Source: an uncultured Clostridia bacterium (GTDB lineage Bacteria > Bacillota > Clostridia > Oscillospirales > QAKW01). From it: a DNA stretch of 54,694 bases. Under the pieces are notes generated by a model that was given only the letters and a program-made list of their open reading frames with translations, searched no databases and had not been told where the DNA came from. Positions 43,256-52,767 of the stretch are shown one piece after another. The translations under genes and the position numbers were made by a program. The stretch's first letter is position 1; each line of letters opens with the position of its first letter. The stretch spans positions 1 through 54,694 of the forward strand of contig CALXGQ010000023.1 of the NCBI GenBank assembly GCA_944387895.1. Reading direction: 5' to 3'.

Positions 43256-44073
43256 ACGGCCTCTGCTGCCCCGTCTGCGGCCGGGCGCTGGAGCAGGAGG
43301 AGCGGCGGTTTATTTGCGCCGCCGGGCATTCCTTCGACCGGGCGCGCCAGGGGTATGTCAATCTATTGCTGAGCCAGCGGCCGTCCGGCCGGATCCATGG
43401 CGACGACCGGGAAATGGTGGACGCCCGCCGGGCTTTTCTGGAGCGGGGCTATTATCTCCCGCTGCGGGAGGAGCTGGTAAAAAAGACGGCGCAGTATACC
43501 CCCGCAAAGGGGCTGATCGCCGATGCGGGCTGCGGAGAGGGCTGGTATACGGAAGGGGTGGCCGCCGGAATGCCGGAGGCTTATGTGATGGGCTTCGATA
43601 TCTCCAAGGCGGCGCTGAAGAGTGCGTCCCGGCGCAGGGGGATCGGGTGCCTGGCGGTGGCAAGCTGCTATGCGCTGCCGCTGGAGAGCGGCTGTCTGGA
43701 CGCGCTTTTGAATCTGTTTTCCCCTTTTGCGGCCGCGGAGTATCGGCGCGTTCTGAAACCGGGCGGCCATCTTTTCCGGGTGGTGCCGGGGGAGGAGCAT
43801 CTTTGGGAGCTGAAGGAAGCTGTTTATGAAACGCCGCTCCCCAACCGGCTTGAGCCGGAGGAGCAGGAGGGGTGGAATTTGGCGGAGCGCCGCGTGATCC
43901 GGAGCAGCATCACTCTTTCGGAGCGCAGCGAGATCGCCGCGCTGTTTCAGATGACGCCGTATTACTACCGAACTGCTCCCCGGGATCGGGAAAAGCTGGC
44001 CGCTTTGCAAAGCCTTACGACCCGAACGGAATTTATCCTGCTGATATATGAAAAGGGAAAAGACCGGTCTTAG
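43252..44073 (+). CDS. RlmA-like 23S rRNA (guanine-N1)-methyltransferase
   Basis: 273 residues. The N-terminal zinc finger (CCPVCGRALEQ and FICAAGHSFD) followed by QGYVNLLLSQ, and a Rossmann methyltransferase domain with the SAM motif IADAGCGEGWYTE, match the RlmA(I/II) family, which methylates G745 or G748 of 23S rRNA. The position at the end of a nucleoside operon is unusual but is also seen in other Clostridia. The ATG overlaps the pdp stop by 4 bases. Its TAG stop lies in the loop of the terminator hairpin. A resistance role, as for TlrB, cannot be excluded. Confidence 0.85.
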   Translation: MNGLCCPVCGRALEQEERRFICAAGHSFDRARQGYVNLLLSQRPSGRIHGDDREMVDARRAFLERGYYLPLREELVKKTAQYTPAKGLIADAGCGEGWYTEGVAAGMPEAYVMGFDISKAALKSASRRRGIGCLAVASCYALPLESGCLDALLNLFSPFAAAEYRRVLKPGGHLFRVVPGEEHLWELKEAVYETPLPNRLEPEEQEGWNLAERRVIRSSITLSERSEIAALFQMTPYYYRTAPRDREKLAALQSLTTRTEFILLIYEKGKDRS

Positions 44074-44091
44074 ACCGGTCTTTTCCCTTTT
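44051..44091. terminator. Terminator overlapping the rlmA-like stop codon
   Basis: A perfect 19-bp stem (44051-44069, ending GACCGGTC, with 44073-44091) and a 3-base loop. The gene's TAG stop starts in the loop. T and A tracts flank both sides. Confidence 0.9.
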
Positions 44092-44115
44092 CAGGCTCTC
44101 TGAGGCGCGGATGGC

Positions 44116-44367
44116 TCAGCCGGAAAGTCCGCCGGCCTGACGCTCCATGTTCTCAACGACGATATCGTGGATCTCCCCGAGGGAGGCGCAGTATTCCAGC
44201 ACCTTCCAGGGGACGTTGGTATGAAAATGGATCTTGATCAGATCTTCGTTGCCTACCGCCAGAAGGCTGTCGCCTTCAATATGGGCGCGGATATAATCGT
44301 TGATATCGTCCTCCGAGAGGTTTTCTCCTGCGATCAGTAATTGAACGTCAAATTTGTATTCCAGCAT
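44116..44367 (-). CDS. Stand-alone FakA C-terminal-like domain
   Basis: 83 residues starting at an ATG after AAGGAGG. The sequence (YKFDVQLLIAGENLSEDDIN, then GDSLLAVGNEDLIKIHFHTN and PWKVLEYCASLGEIHDIVVE) matches the central or C-terminal domain of FakA and related dihydroxyacetone-kinase-like proteins, usually about 550 residues. There is no kinase domain here. It overlaps the end of the HAD phosphatase gene by 20 bases, so the two are co-expressed. A carrier or fatty-acid-binding-protein partner role is conceivable but not shown. Confidence 0.7.
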   Translation of the reverse strand: MLEYKFDVQLLIAGENLSEDDINDYIRAHIEGDSLLAVGNEDLIKIHFHTNVPWKVLEYCASLGEIHDIVVENMERQAGGLSG

Positions 44368-45025
44368 GGTGCTCCTCCTTGTTGAGTTTTTCAATCACGC
44401 CGATCAGTTCCATCGGCGCGTGTATCACAAAATCGGCGGCCTGTACCTGTTCTTCGCCGCCCAGCCCCCAGACGCAGCCCACCGAACGCACGCCGGCATT
44501 GCGCGCCACGTCGACGTCGTAGTGCATATCGCCCATGTAAAGACATTCCTCCCTTTGGATCCCGTTTTCCTTCAGGATCATCTGCAGGGCGGTTGGATCC
44601 GGCTTCATGGGGATTCCCGGGCGCTGGCCGTAGATCTCGTCCAGACAATCCGGCAAAACGGCACCGCAGATCAGCAGGGTCTGATTGTGGGGACGGTTGG
44701 ATAAGACCACCCTTCGGATTTTTCTGGAGCCCAGGGTCTGCAGCATTTCCCGCACGCCGCCGTAGGCTGTTACAAGCCCGGAGGGATCTTTTTGGTAGAG
44801 GGCGTCGTAAACGGCGAAAATTTCTTCGATTTCCGCAGAAAAGCCGGATTCCTGCATCACGCCCAGCAGCAGGTTCCGGCCGCCGTGGCCGACGTGCCGG
44901 AGGATCTGCCCGGCCGGTAGCGCCGGGCGGCCGTAGTGCGCCAGCGTTTTATTGATATATGTGACGATCAGCCGGCCGGAATCGGTCAGGGTGCCGTCCA
45001 TATCAAATGCAATTAGCTTGATCAT
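44348..45025 (-). CDS. HAD-family hydrolase, phosphoglycolate-phosphatase-like
   Basis: 225 residues. HAD motif I is FDMDGTLTDSG with the nucleophile Asp, motif II is RVVLSNRP, motif III is the MKPDPTALQMIL Lys region and motif IV is LYMGDMHYDVDVARNAG. A helical cap follows motif I. This is the Gph-type subgroup of small-molecule phosphatases; substrate not determinable. It is transcribed with the small FakA-like gene and divergently from uvrC. Confidence 0.88.
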   Translation of the reverse strand: MIKLIAFDMDGTLTDSGRLIVTYINKTLAHYGRPALPAGQILRHVGHGGRNLLLGVMQESGFSAEIEEIFAVYDALYQKDPSGLVTAYGGVREMLQTLGSRKIRRVVLSNRPHNQTLLICGAVLPDCLDEIYGQRPGIPMKPDPTALQMILKENGIQREECLYMGDMHYDVDVARNAGVRSVGCVWGLGGEEQVQAADFVIHAPMELIGVIEKLNKEEHHAGIQI

Positions 45026-45091
45026 GACAGTCGCTTCTTTCCTTTTTTATCTATTCTATCACAACCGGGGGTAGCATTCAAGAAAAAAATG

Positions 45092-45100
45092 TGCTATAAT
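45092..45100 (+). promoter_or_regulatory. Extended -10 promoter of uvrC
   Basis: TGCTATAAT (45092-45100) is an extended -10 element; the -35 (TAGCAT, 45072-45077) is weak. It lies about 90 bases before uvrC. Confidence 0.6.
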
Positions 45101-45188
45101 AACCCCAAGACGGCCGCGGCGCCGCTCCTTCTGCATTTTGGAGGCAGGGAGCGTCGGCGGCGGAAAGGGGTACCGGAAGGAGCGCACC

Positions 45189-46991
45189 ATGGAATTTCCT
45201 CAAAAGATAAAAGATAAATTGGCGGTGCTCACCGGCCGCCCCGGCGTCTATCTGATGAAGGACCGGGAGGGGACCATCCTCTATGTAGGGAAGGCAAAGA
45301 ATCTGAAAAACCGCGTCAGTTCCTATTTTACCGGCGTGAAAAGCCATCCGGCAAAGGTCATGGCCATGGTGGAAAAGGTTGCGGATTTTGATTATATCTG
45401 CGTCAATTCCGAAATGGAGGCGCTGATCCTGGAAAATCAGCTGATCAAGGAGCACAGCCCCAAATACAACATTTTATTAAAAGACGATAAAACCTATCCG
45501 TATGTCAGCCTGGATCTGCGGGAGCCTTATCCTGCCCTGAAGGTGCTGCGGCAGGAAGACCGTGAGGGGAAACGGCTGTTTGGCCCCTTCCCTCAGATGG
45601 GCGCGGCGGCGGAAATCGTGCGAACGGCCAACGATCTTTTTGGACTGACCACCTGCGGGCGGCAGTTTCCGCGGGATTTTCGCAAAAAAAGACCCTGCCT
45701 GCGCTACCACATCGGCTGCTGCATGGGCGTTTGCACCGGCAGGATTAGCGAGGCGCAGTATCGGGAGCGGCTGGAGGAGGTCATGGCCTTTCTGAAGGGC
45801 GACTACAAAGCCCTTACCGCCCGGCTGACGGAGAAGATGCAGCGTGCCGCGGAAGAATTGCAGTATGAAAAGGCGGCGGCGCTGCGGGATCGTATCCGTA
45901 AGATCGAAAAGCTGGGTCAGACGCAGATCGTGGCCGGGGACGTTCATACGGATCAGGACGTGCTGGACGCGGTTCTGGTCGGCGATCTGCTGGCGGTGGG
46001 GGTATTGGCGATCCGCGGCGGGCGGCTGCTGATGCAGGATACGGTAGTCCTGCGGGGCGGACTGGAAGAAAACTGGGTCGGGCCGTTTATTCAGCGGTAC
46101 TACACCAGAGCGGAGCAGCTGCCCCGGGAGTTGCTGCTTCCCCGGGCGCCGGAGGACGAGGAGCTTTTGCTGCGCTATCTGGCCGATCTGCGGGGGAAGC
46201 CGGTGCGGTTTCGGTATCCCCGGCGCGGAAGAGGAAGCGAGCTGCTGGCCCTTTGCCGTAAAAATGCGGCGGAGAAGCTGGCGGAGCGGGAATCGGCGGG
46301 CGATCGCAGCCGGAAAATATCCATTCTGATCGCGCAGGCGCTGGGTCTTTCCGCGCCGCCGGAGCGGATCGAGATGTATGATATTTCCAATTTCGGAAGC
46401 GAAACGATGGTGGGCGGCATGATCGTTTGGGAAGAGGGACGGTTCAGGCGGAGCGGCTACCGGAAGTTTGAGATCCGGGATCAGCTGATTCAGGACGATT
46501 ATGCGGCCACCCGCCAGATGCTGGAACGCCGGATCGCCCGTCTGGAGGATCCGGATTTCGGAAGAGCGCCGGATCTGATTCTGATGGACGGCGGCTTGCA
46601 GCATGTGAACGCGGTGAAGGATCTTTGCGGGGCCATTCCTGTTTTCGGGCTGGTCAAGGACCGGCGGCACCGTACCCGCGGCCTGGTTTCCGCAGAAGGG
46701 GAGCTGGATATTAGAAGCGATCCGGCGCTCTATGCCTTTTTTGCCTCCATGCAGGAGGAGGTGCACCGCTTCGCCATCACCTATATGAAAAAGAAGCATA
46801 CCGGGAAGGCCGTGCGATCCCCGCTGCTGGAGCTGCCCGGCATGGGCGCGGCGCGGCTGAAAAAGTTCCGGAAGGCATATCCGGCGGGTATCGGGGCAGA
46901 CAGCGCGGAAGCGATCCGGGAGAAAGCCGGCCTCCCCGCCAGCCTGGCGGAGGAGATATGGCGTTATTATAACGGAGGGACGAAACCATGA
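45189..46991 (+). CDS. uvrC: Excinuclease ABC subunit C
   Basis: Makes both incisions in nucleotide excision repair. The 600 residues show the GIY-YIG nuclease (PGVYLMKDREGTILYVGKAK, about 15-90), a UVR coiled coil (ELQYEKAAALRDRIRKIE), the RNase H-like nuclease (IEMYDISNFG, then PDLILMDGGLQHVNAV) and a C-terminal helix-hairpin-helix (LLELPGMGAARLKKF). The four-cysteine region of the N-terminal half appears as TCGRQFPRDF with CLRYHIGCCMGVC. The ATG at 45189 starts the standard N-terminus. It overlaps rsmD by 4 bases. Confidence 0.96.
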   Translation: MEFPQKIKDKLAVLTGRPGVYLMKDREGTILYVGKAKNLKNRVSSYFTGVKSHPAKVMAMVEKVADFDYICVNSEMEALILENQLIKEHSPKYNILLKDDKTYPYVSLDLREPYPALKVLRQEDREGKRLFGPFPQMGAAAEIVRTANDLFGLTTCGRQFPRDFRKKRPCLRYHIGCCMGVCTGRISEAQYRERLEEVMAFLKGDYKALTARLTEKMQRAAEELQYEKAAALRDRIRKIEKLGQTQIVAGDVHTDQDVLDAVLVGDLLAVGVLAIRGGRLLMQDTVVLRGGLEENWVGPFIQRYYTRAEQLPRELLLPRAPEDEELLLRYLADLRGKPVRFRYPRRGRGSELLALCRKNAAEKLAERESAGDRSRKISILIAQALGLSAPPERIEMYDISNFGSETMVGGMIVWEEGRFRRSGYRKFEIRDQLIQDDYAATRQMLERRIARLEDPDFGRAPDLILMDGGLQHVNAVKDLCGAIPVFGLVKDRRHRTRGLVSAEGELDIRSDPALYAFFASMQEEVHRFAITYMKKKHTGKAVRSPLLELPGMGAARLKKFRKAYPAGIGADSAEAIREKAGLPASLAEEIWRYYNGGTKP

Positions 46992-47542
46992 TGCGGATCA
47001 TCGCCGGCACGCGCCGGGGCAAAAAACTTTCCACGCTGCCGGGGGAGGAAACCCGCCCCACGCTGGAGCGGATGAAGCAGGCGCTGTTTTCCGCCATCCA
47101 GTTTGAGATCGCCGGGCGGAACGCGCTGGATCTGTTTGCCGGGAGCGGGCAGCTGGGGCTGGAGGCGCTTTCCCGGGGGGCGGCTGCGTGCTGGTTCAAC
47201 GACAGCAACCCGGCGGCTCTTGCAGTCGTGCACCGGAACATTGCCGCCTGCGGTTTTGAAAATATGGCAAAAGAAACTTGCATCGACTACAGGCAGTGTG
47301 TTAAAATAATAGAAAAGGAGAAGAATCGGCCGGATCTGGTGTTTCTGGATCCGCCCTACCGCCGGGATCTTGCCGCCGACGCGCTGGGGCTTTTGGAGCC
47401 CCTTCTGCCGGCAGGCGCTCTGGTGGCGGTGGAAACCGGCCGGGATGAGGAATTTCCCTTTTTCGGCCTCTTCCTGCGCGGCGTATACCGGCAGGGAACG
47501 GTGAAGATCACGCTTTTGGAAAAAAAGGAGGGGCAGCCATGA
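46988..47542 (+). CDS. rsmD: 16S rRNA (guanine966-N2)-methyltransferase
   Basis: 184 residues. [13 protein letters not shown] and [15 protein letters not shown] open the family; the SAM site is [20 protein letters not shown] and the catalytic motif is FLDPPYRRD. RsmD methylates G966 of 16S rRNA during 30S assembly. It is placed before coaD, the order found in many bacteria. The start overlaps uvrC and the end overlaps coaD by 4 bases. Confidence 0.94.
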   Translation: MMRIIAGTRRGKKLSTLPGEETRPTLERMKQALFSAIQFEIAGRNALDLFAGSGQLGLEALSRGAAACWFNDSNPAALAVVHRNIAACGFENMAKETCIDYRQCVKIIEKEKNRPDLVFLDPPYRRDLAADALGLLEPLLPAGALVAVETGRDEEFPFFGLFLRGVYRQGTVKITLLEKKEGQP

Positions 47543-48045
47543 GGAAGGCAATTTGTCCGGGATCCTTTGACCCGGTCACGCTGGGGCATTTGGATATCAT
47601 TTCAAGATCCGCCAAGCTGTTTGATAAGGTTTACGTTGCGGTATTGAAAAACAGCGAAAAGAAACCGCTTTTTACCGTTGAGGAACGGATCGATCTTCTC
47701 CGGCGGTGCCTCACCGATCATGCAAACGTGGAGGTCGTCACCTTTTCCGGGCTTTTGGTAGACTGCGCAAAAACCTACGGCGCGGCGGCCATCGTCAAGG
47801 GCCTGCGCGCGGTAACGGATTTTGAATATGAATTTCAGATGGCTCTGATCAATAAAAAGCTGAATCCGGGGATCGAAACGCTGTTTTTGAATACCAATGA
47901 GCAGTATATGTATCTGTCGTCCAGCGTCGTCAAGGAGGTGGCGCGAAACGGCGGGGATATCGCCTGCTTTGTCCATCCGGCGGTGGAAAAGGATATTCGG
48001 AACGCAATTATAAAGGAAATGAAAGAAAAGGAGATTAGGAAATGA
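47539..48045 (+). CDS. coaD: Phosphopantetheine adenylyltransferase
   Basis: Penultimate step of coenzyme A synthesis. The 168 residues show the nucleotidyltransferase site [15 protein letters not shown], then [17 protein letters not shown] and the [16 protein letters not shown] motif that binds ATP phosphates. Length is normal. It overlaps rsmD by 4 bases and the downstream coiled-coil gene by 4 bases. Confidence 0.96.
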   Translation: MRKAICPGSFDPVTLGHLDIISRSAKLFDKVYVAVLKNSEKKPLFTVEERIDLLRRCLTDHANVEVVTFSGLLVDCAKTYGAAAIVKGLRAVTDFEYEFQMALINKKLNPGIETLFLNTNEQYMYLSSSVVKEVARNGGDIACFVHPAVEKDIRNAIIKEMKEKEIRK

Positions 48046-48497
48046 AGATCGAAGAAATTCTGGTGGCGATGGAAGATCTGCTGGAGGACGCGTGGAACCT
48101 GCCGATGAGCGGGGGCAAGCGCGTTGTCAGCACCAGCGAGTTGCAGGATCTGATCACCGATCTTCGGGCCTCCCTGCCGGAGGAGATCCGGCAGAGCAAC
48201 GAGATTCTGGCCAAGCGCGATCGGATCATTATGCAGGGCCGCGAGGAAGCGGAGCTGACGGTTCAGACCGCCCGGGCGAAGGCGGAGAAGCTGGTATCTC
48301 AGGAGGCGATATACCGGGAGGCGCAGCAGCAGGCGCAGGAGATCGTGGCGCAGGCGCAGAAGAGCGCGAAGGAAATGAAAAACGCAACGGTGGAATACTG
48401 CGATAATATTCTGGCGCGCACCGTGGAATCGTTGTCCAAGAGCAGCCAGGCCATTGAAGAAACCCGCAAATCGATCCGCAAGCAAAAGCAGGCATGA
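48042..48497 (+). CDS. Coiled-coil protein downstream of coaD
   Basis: 151 residues, almost entirely helical, rich in Ala, Glu, Gln and Arg ([20 protein letters not shown], then [20 protein letters not shown]), like the stalk subunits of ATP synthases or DivIVA-type coiled coils, but without their terminal domains. The N-terminus has a short conserved-looking segment ([20 protein letters not shown]). In Clostridia a protein of this kind often follows coaD. Function unknown. It is translationally coupled on both sides. Confidence 0.7.
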   Translation: MKIEEILVAMEDLLEDAWNLPMSGGKRVVSTSELQDLITDLRASLPEEIRQSNEILAKRDRIIMQGREEAELTVQTARAKAEKLVSQEAIYREAQQQAQEIVAQAQKSAKEMKNATVEYCDNILARTVESLSKSSQAIEETRKSIRKQKQA

Positions 48498-49222
48498 GCA
48501 GAAAACCGCGCATCTACGCTCTGGACTGGCTCCGGGGCATCGCCGTGCTGGGCATGATTTTGCACCACGCGCTGTTTGCCGTGGAGGAAGTAAGCCGGCT
48601 TTTTGGCTATGATATCACCTTTCCGATTCTGGATACGTGGGTTTTCTGGGTGCTGCAGGAGCTGTTTGTGGGGCTTTTCCTGCTGATCAGCGGGATCTGC
48701 ACGGCTTTTTCCCGCAGCGTGCTGCGCCGGGGCGTGATCGTATGCGCCGTGGCGCTGCTGATCACCCTGGTCACCGGCGTGCTCCTGCCGGCCTGCGGAG
48801 TTTACGGGCTGGAGATCTGGTTCGGGATTTTGCATATGTTCGGGCTTTCCATGATCCTCTACGGCCTTTTTACCTGCAAAAACCGCCTGGTTCCCGTTCT
48901 GACCGCCGTGGCGCTGTTTGTTCTGTATCTGGCGGTGATCACCTGCCGCGGCATGGCCTGGGCCGATTATGCGCTGGCGGTGGTCGGCGTGACGCCGGAA
49001 GACTTTTATTCGGCCGATTACTACCCCCTGCTTCCGTATTTTTTCCTTTTTCTTGCCGGAAGCTTTCTGGGTCAGCCTGTTAAAAATCATCAGCTCCCGG
49101 AGCGGTTTTATACGCTGCGGCTGCGCCCTGTTGAGTGGGTCGGCCGGCATTCGCTCTGGATCTATCTTGCGCATCAGCCGATCATTTTCGGGCTGGTGGC
49201 GCTGATTTTCTGGCTGATTTAA
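48494..49222 (+). CDS. Heparan-alpha-glucosaminide N-acetyltransferase-like membrane protein
   Basis: 242 residues with about seven membrane helices and the DUF1624/HGSNAT-type start (RIYALDWLRGIAVLGMILHH), which carries the histidine thought to handle the acyl group in the family. The C-terminal helix has WVGRHSLWIYLAHQPIIF, typical of membrane acyltransferases. Probably modifies an envelope sugar or lipid; the acceptor is unknown. It is the last gene of the uvrC operon and is followed by a strong terminator. Confidence 0.8.
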   Translation: MSRKPRIYALDWLRGIAVLGMILHHALFAVEEVSRLFGYDITFPILDTWVFWVLQELFVGLFLLISGICTAFSRSVLRRGVIVCAVALLITLVTGVLLPACGVYGLEIWFGILHMFGLSMILYGLFTCKNRLVPVLTAVALFVLYLAVITCRGMAWADYALAVVGVTPEDFYSADYYPLLPYFFLFLAGSFLGQPVKNHQLPERFYTLRLRPVEWVGRHSLWIYLAHQPIIFGLVALIFWLI

Positions 49223-49230
49223 AGGCTTTT

Positions 49231-49270
49231 GAAAAGAGGGTTGAAAGCATTGCTTTCAACCCTCTTTTTT
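49231..49270. terminator. Bidirectional terminator
   Basis: AAAAGAGGGTTGAAAGCA (49232-49249) pairs with TGCTTTCAACCCTCTTTT (49251-49268), between the acyltransferase-like gene and the convergent fucI. Confidence 0.9.
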
Positions 49271-49271
49271 G

Positions 49272-51077
49272 TTATTTATAAGGCTTGTAGAGCGCGCCGT
49301 ATGCGGCGCAGGCCCGATAGTCGGCGCCCTCCTGATCCATTCCGAAGGCGTTCCAGGCCGCCGGACGGAAAATGCGCTCTTCCGGTACGTTGTGCATGGC
49401 AACCGGGATCCGCAGCATGGATGCAAAGGTGATCAGATCGGCGCCGATGTGTCCGTAGGAGATCGCCGCGTGGTTGGCGCCCCAGTGGTTCATGACGTCG
49501 TAGGCGGATTGAAACGCGCCCTCTTTTCCGCTGCATCGAGGCGTAAACCAGGTGCAGGGCCAGGTATAGTCTGTACGCTTCCAGAGCGTGTCGGATACCG
49601 CCTCCGGCAGAACGACCGTCCAGCCTTCTGCGATCTGAAACATCGGCCCGAGGCCTTTCACAAGGTTCAGGCGCATCATGGTGACAGGCATCTGTACTCT
49701 GGTTTCAAAGCGGCTGGAGTAGCCGCCGCCGCGGAAGTAACCGAGATCCGCCATGTTCCAGGTGGTGGCGTCCAGGATCGCCTGCTGGTCTTGCTCCGTT
49801 ATCTCCCACCACCGCTTCATTACGCCGTTGCCTTTTTCATCCCGGGCCGCGCCGGTCGCGTCCAGACAGCAGGCGCCGGAATTGATCAGGTGGATGATTC
49901 CGCCGTTTTCTTTTGCGAGCCCTTCCAGCTCATATCCCGTAACGCGCCGGACGGCGTCCGGGCTCCAGTATGTGCGGACGTCGGCAAACATCTGCGCGCG
50001 GTTTGTGAGCAGCTTCATGAACAACATGCCCAGCCCGTTGAGCACGTCGTTCTCCGTGGCCAGGATATAGGGCTCGCGGGCTCCCTGCCAGTCGAAGGAC
50101 GAGTTGAGAACCGCTTCTGCAAAGTCGCCGTTGGGATAAAAATCCGTCCACTGCCTCTGCCCCTGGAATCCCGCCGCGATCGCATTGTGGCCGATCGCCT
50201 CCTCCGGGAAGCGCTCTTTGAGCTTTTTGTTTCCGTTCATCAGATCCTTGATGATGACCGCCATTTTAACAACAAACGCGAACTGCTCCGCTTTTTCTTC
50301 CTCTGTTTTTTGCAGGGATTTTGGGTTTTTGTCGAAGCCGATGTGGCATTTCTCCTGCGCCCATGCAAGGGCGCGCTGGTATTCCTCCTCATCGTAGATC
50401 CCTTCCGTCATGCGGCGGATGATCTCCACCTCGTCCACCGATTCAACGCGCATCCCGAGATAGGATTCGATGAAATCGGAATCGATGATGGAACCGCCGA
50501 TCCCCATGCAAATGGAGCCGATCTGCAGCCAGGATTTTCCCCGCATGGTCGCGGCGGCGACGGCCGCCCGCCCGAAGCGCAAAAGCTTTTCTCTGACGTC
50601 GTCCGGGATTCTTCTGTCGTCGGCGTCCTGCACGTCGCGCCCGTAGATGCCAAAAGCCGGAAGGCCTTTCTGGGCGTGGGTTGCAAGAACGGAGGCAAGA
50701 TAGACGGCGCCGGGACGTTCCGTGGCGTTCAGCCCCCATACGCCCTTGATGGTCATCGGATCGGTGTCCATGGTTTCCGAGCCGTAGCACCAGCACGGCG
50801 TCACCGTCAGGGTAATGTCGACGCCCGCCTTTCTGAACTGATCGGCGCAGGCGGCGCTTTCCCCCACGCGCCCGATCGTGGAATCGGCGACGAGCACCTT
50901 GACCGGCTCGCCGTTGGAATATCGCAGATTTTCCTCCAGCAGTTTTGCCGCCCTTTGAGCCATATCCATCGTCTGCTCTTCCAGCGATCCTCTTACGTCC
51001 AGCGCTCCCTTTCTTCCGTCGATAACAGGCCTGATGCCAATCGCCGGATAGGAACCTGCCAGTCTGTTTTCTGCCAT
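49272..51077 (-). CDS. fucI: L-fucose isomerase
   Basis: Converts L-fucose to L-fuculose (often also D-arabinose), using Mn(II). The 601 residues align in pattern with the E. coli enzyme: [40 protein letters not shown]-type core [18 protein letters not shown], the metal segments [12 protein letters not shown] and [12 protein letters not shown], and the late His in [16 protein letters not shown] lies 10 bases before the ATG. It stands alone, without fucK or fucA in the window, and is divergent from an AraC regulator. Fucose from host mucin is the likely natural source. Confidence 0.94.
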   Translation of the reverse strand: MAENRLAGSYPAIGIRPVIDGRKGALDVRGSLEEQTMDMAQRAAKLLEENLRYSNGEPVKVLVADSTIGRVGESAACADQFRKAGVDITLTVTPCWCYGSETMDTDPMTIKGVWGLNATERPGAVYLASVLATHAQKGLPAFGIYGRDVQDADDRRIPDDVREKLLRFGRAAVAAATMRGKSWLQIGSICMGIGGSIIDSDFIESYLGMRVESVDEVEIIRRMTEGIYDEEEYQRALAWAQEKCHIGFDKNPKSLQKTEEEKAEQFAFVVKMAVIIKDLMNGNKKLKERFPEEAIGHNAIAAGFQGQRQWTDFYPNGDFAEAVLNSSFDWQGAREPYILATENDVLNGLGMLFMKLLTNRAQMFADVRTYWSPDAVRRVTGYELEGLAKENGGIIHLINSGACCLDATGAARDEKGNGVMKRWWEITEQDQQAILDATTWNMADLGYFRGGGYSSRFETRVQMPVTMMRLNLVKGLGPMFQIAEGWTVVLPEAVSDTLWKRTDYTWPCTWFTPRCSGKEGAFQSAYDVMNHWGANHAAISYGHIGADLITFASMLRIPVAMHNVPEERIFRPAAWNAFGMDQEGADYRACAAYGALYKPYK

Positions 51078-51257
51078 TGTGAAACGCCTCCTTATCTTTT
51101 TTTGGATTTCTTCTATTTATTATTATAATCCTGTTATTTTTCGTTGTATTGTGCTATAATAGATTAAAAATATAAAAATATTCACTTTTTTAAGCGGAAG
51201 GCAAGGCGGCGTTATGGGGCGGAGCGGTCGATTTTTCCCAAAGGGAGGAGGATAACG
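51078..51257. promoter_or_regulatory. Divergent control region fucI / AraC regulator
   Basis: A 180-bp AT-rich gap. TGCTATAAT (51162-51170 region) is an extended -10 pointing toward the AraC gene; on the minus strand a TTATAAT sits near 51120-51126 toward fucI, with poor -35 matches in both directions. Poor -35 boxes fit activator dependence. Confidence 0.5.
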
Positions 51258-52118
51258 GTGCACGACAGCAAATACAGAGAAACAAAAGAACACGGAACCT
51301 TTGCGTTCCCGATGGAATTTTACCATGTGGGGCCGGCGCATCCCCGCTATGAGATGTTCTGTCACTGGCACGTTGAATATGAGATCATCCGGATCCTGCA
51401 GGGGAGATTCCGGATGACGATTGAGGGGGAGGAAATCGCCGCCCGGGCCGGGGACATCGTTTTTATCCGGGGTGGGCTGCTCCATGGGGGCGTCCCGGAG
51501 CATTGCCTGTATGAATGTATGGTATTTCGTTTTGATTCGCTCATGACGGCCATCCCCGCGGGCGCGCGGCTTCTGGAAAAGGCCGGGGACGATTTCATCG
51601 AGATCCGCCGCCATTTTCCGGCGGCGGACAGGGAGCTTACCGACATCGCCGGCCGGATGTTTGGTCAGATGCAGCGCCGCGGCGAAGGGTATGAGCTGGC
51701 GGTGATCGGGGCACTTTACGAATTTTTCGGATATGTTTTGCAGCATGGATGGTACCGGGAAAAGAAGGGCGCTTCCGCAAGGGAAGGTCGCCGGATCGGT
51801 CAATTGAAAAAGGTGATCGCCGTTATCGAGGAGCGTTACGACGAGTGCATCACGCTGGAGGAGCTGGCGCGGGCCGCCGGAATGAACCCGGGGTATTTCT
51901 GCCGCTATTTCCGGGAGATGACGCAGCGGACGCCTATCGATTATTTGAATTACTACCGGATCGAGCAGGCCTGCATCAAGCTCACCGACTCCGACGCTTC
52001 CGTTTCCGAGATCGGCGTGAGCTGCGGATTCAGCGATGAGAGCTATTTCATCAAAACCTTCAAAAAGTATAAAGGCGTGACGCCGGGGAAATATGCCGGC
52101 GCCCGCCGGGGGAAGTGA
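51258..52118 (+). CDS. AraC-family regulator, likely of fucI
   Basis: 286 residues with an N-terminal cupin-like domain (HWHVEYEIIRILQGRFRMTI and IVFIRGGLLHGGVPEH) and two C-terminal helix-turn-helix motifs (ITLEELARAAGMNPGYFCRY and VSEIGVSCGFSDESYFIKTF). AAGGGAGGAGG lies before the GTG/ATG region; the start at 51258 is a GTG followed by HDSKYRE. It is transcribed away from fucI, the usual arrangement for a fucose or rhamnose activator. Confidence 0.9.
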   Translation: MHDSKYRETKEHGTFAFPMEFYHVGPAHPRYEMFCHWHVEYEIIRILQGRFRMTIEGEEIAARAGDIVFIRGGLLHGGVPEHCLYECMVFRFDSLMTAIPAGARLLEKAGDDFIEIRRHFPAADRELTDIAGRMFGQMQRRGEGYELAVIGALYEFFGYVLQHGWYREKKGASAREGRRIGQLKKVIAVIEERYDECITLEELARAAGMNPGYFCRYFREMTQRTPIDYLNYYRIEQACIKLTDSDASVSEIGVSCGFSDESYFIKTFKKYKGVTPGKYAGARRGK

Positions 52119-52133
52119 TTTTGCAGAAAGCGC

Positions 52134-52165
52134 AAAAAAAGATGCGGCTCCCGCAGGAGCCGCAT
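52134..52165 (-). terminator. Terminator of hpf
   Basis: ATGCGGCTCC (52142-52151) pairs with GGAGCCGCAT (52156-52165). On the minus strand it is followed by seven T (52140-52134). Confidence 0.88.
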
Positions 52166-52202
52166 GTTATCATCGATGGAGATCAGCTTTATTTTGAAGC
52201 GC

Positions 52203-52718
52203 TCAGTTTTCGCTTCTCAGCAGGCCATACTGCCCGTCCTTGCGACGGTAGGCGACGCTGATCTTATCGGTATCGCTATCGAGAAACATAAAGAAGTTAT
52301 GATCCAGCAGATTCATCTGCATGATCGCCTCGTCCAGATCCATGGGGCGGAGGAATACTTCTTTGGTGCGCACCAGGTTGAAATCGTCCTCTCCGTCCTC
52401 CCAGGGGGCGAAATCCGGCTCTTCGGTATAGAGGCTTTTGGAAAGGCGGGTTTTGTTTTTACGCACCTGCCGGATCAGCAGGTCGATGATTTCATCCAGC
52501 GCCATCATTTTGTCTACTGCGCTGCGTTCGCCCCGGAAGAGCACGCCGTGATCTTTCACGGTCACCTCAACGGTGACCTCTTCCCGAACAACGGTAAACG
52601 TGAGCGCTGCGGTTGCTTCGTCTGTGAAAAACTTATTGAGCTTGGAGAGCTTTTTCTCAACAAGCTGTTTTTCTTTTTCAGACAAGGACATTTTCTTGGT
52701 TACATACGTTGTTTTCAT
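52203..52718 (-). CDS. hpf: Ribosome hibernation promoting factor, long form
   Basis: 171 residues. The N-terminal domain (about 1-95: LSEKEKQLVEKKLSKLNKFF, then VEVTVKDHGVLFRGER) binds the 30S decoding region. After a linker, the C-terminal domain (VRTKEVFLRPMDLDEAIMQM, then NLLDHNFFMFLDSDTDKISV) dimerises ribosomes into 100S particles, as in Firmicutes long HPF. The ATG at 52718 follows AAAGGAGTGACC. An extended -10 (TGGTATACT, minus strand, about 52775-52768) is upstream. Confidence 0.94.
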   Translation of the reverse strand: MKTTYVTKKMSLSEKEKQLVEKKLSKLNKFFTDEATAALTFTVVREEVTVEVTVKDHGVLFRGERSAVDKMMALDEIIDLLIRQVRKNKTRLSKSLYTEEPDFAPWEDGEDDFNLVRTKEVFLRPMDLDEAIMQMNLLDHNFFMFLDSDTDKISVAYRRKDGQYGLLRSEN

Positions 52719-52767
52719 TGAGGTCACTCCTTTTTATGAATTAAGCCCCTGGGGCTTTCTGGTTACA

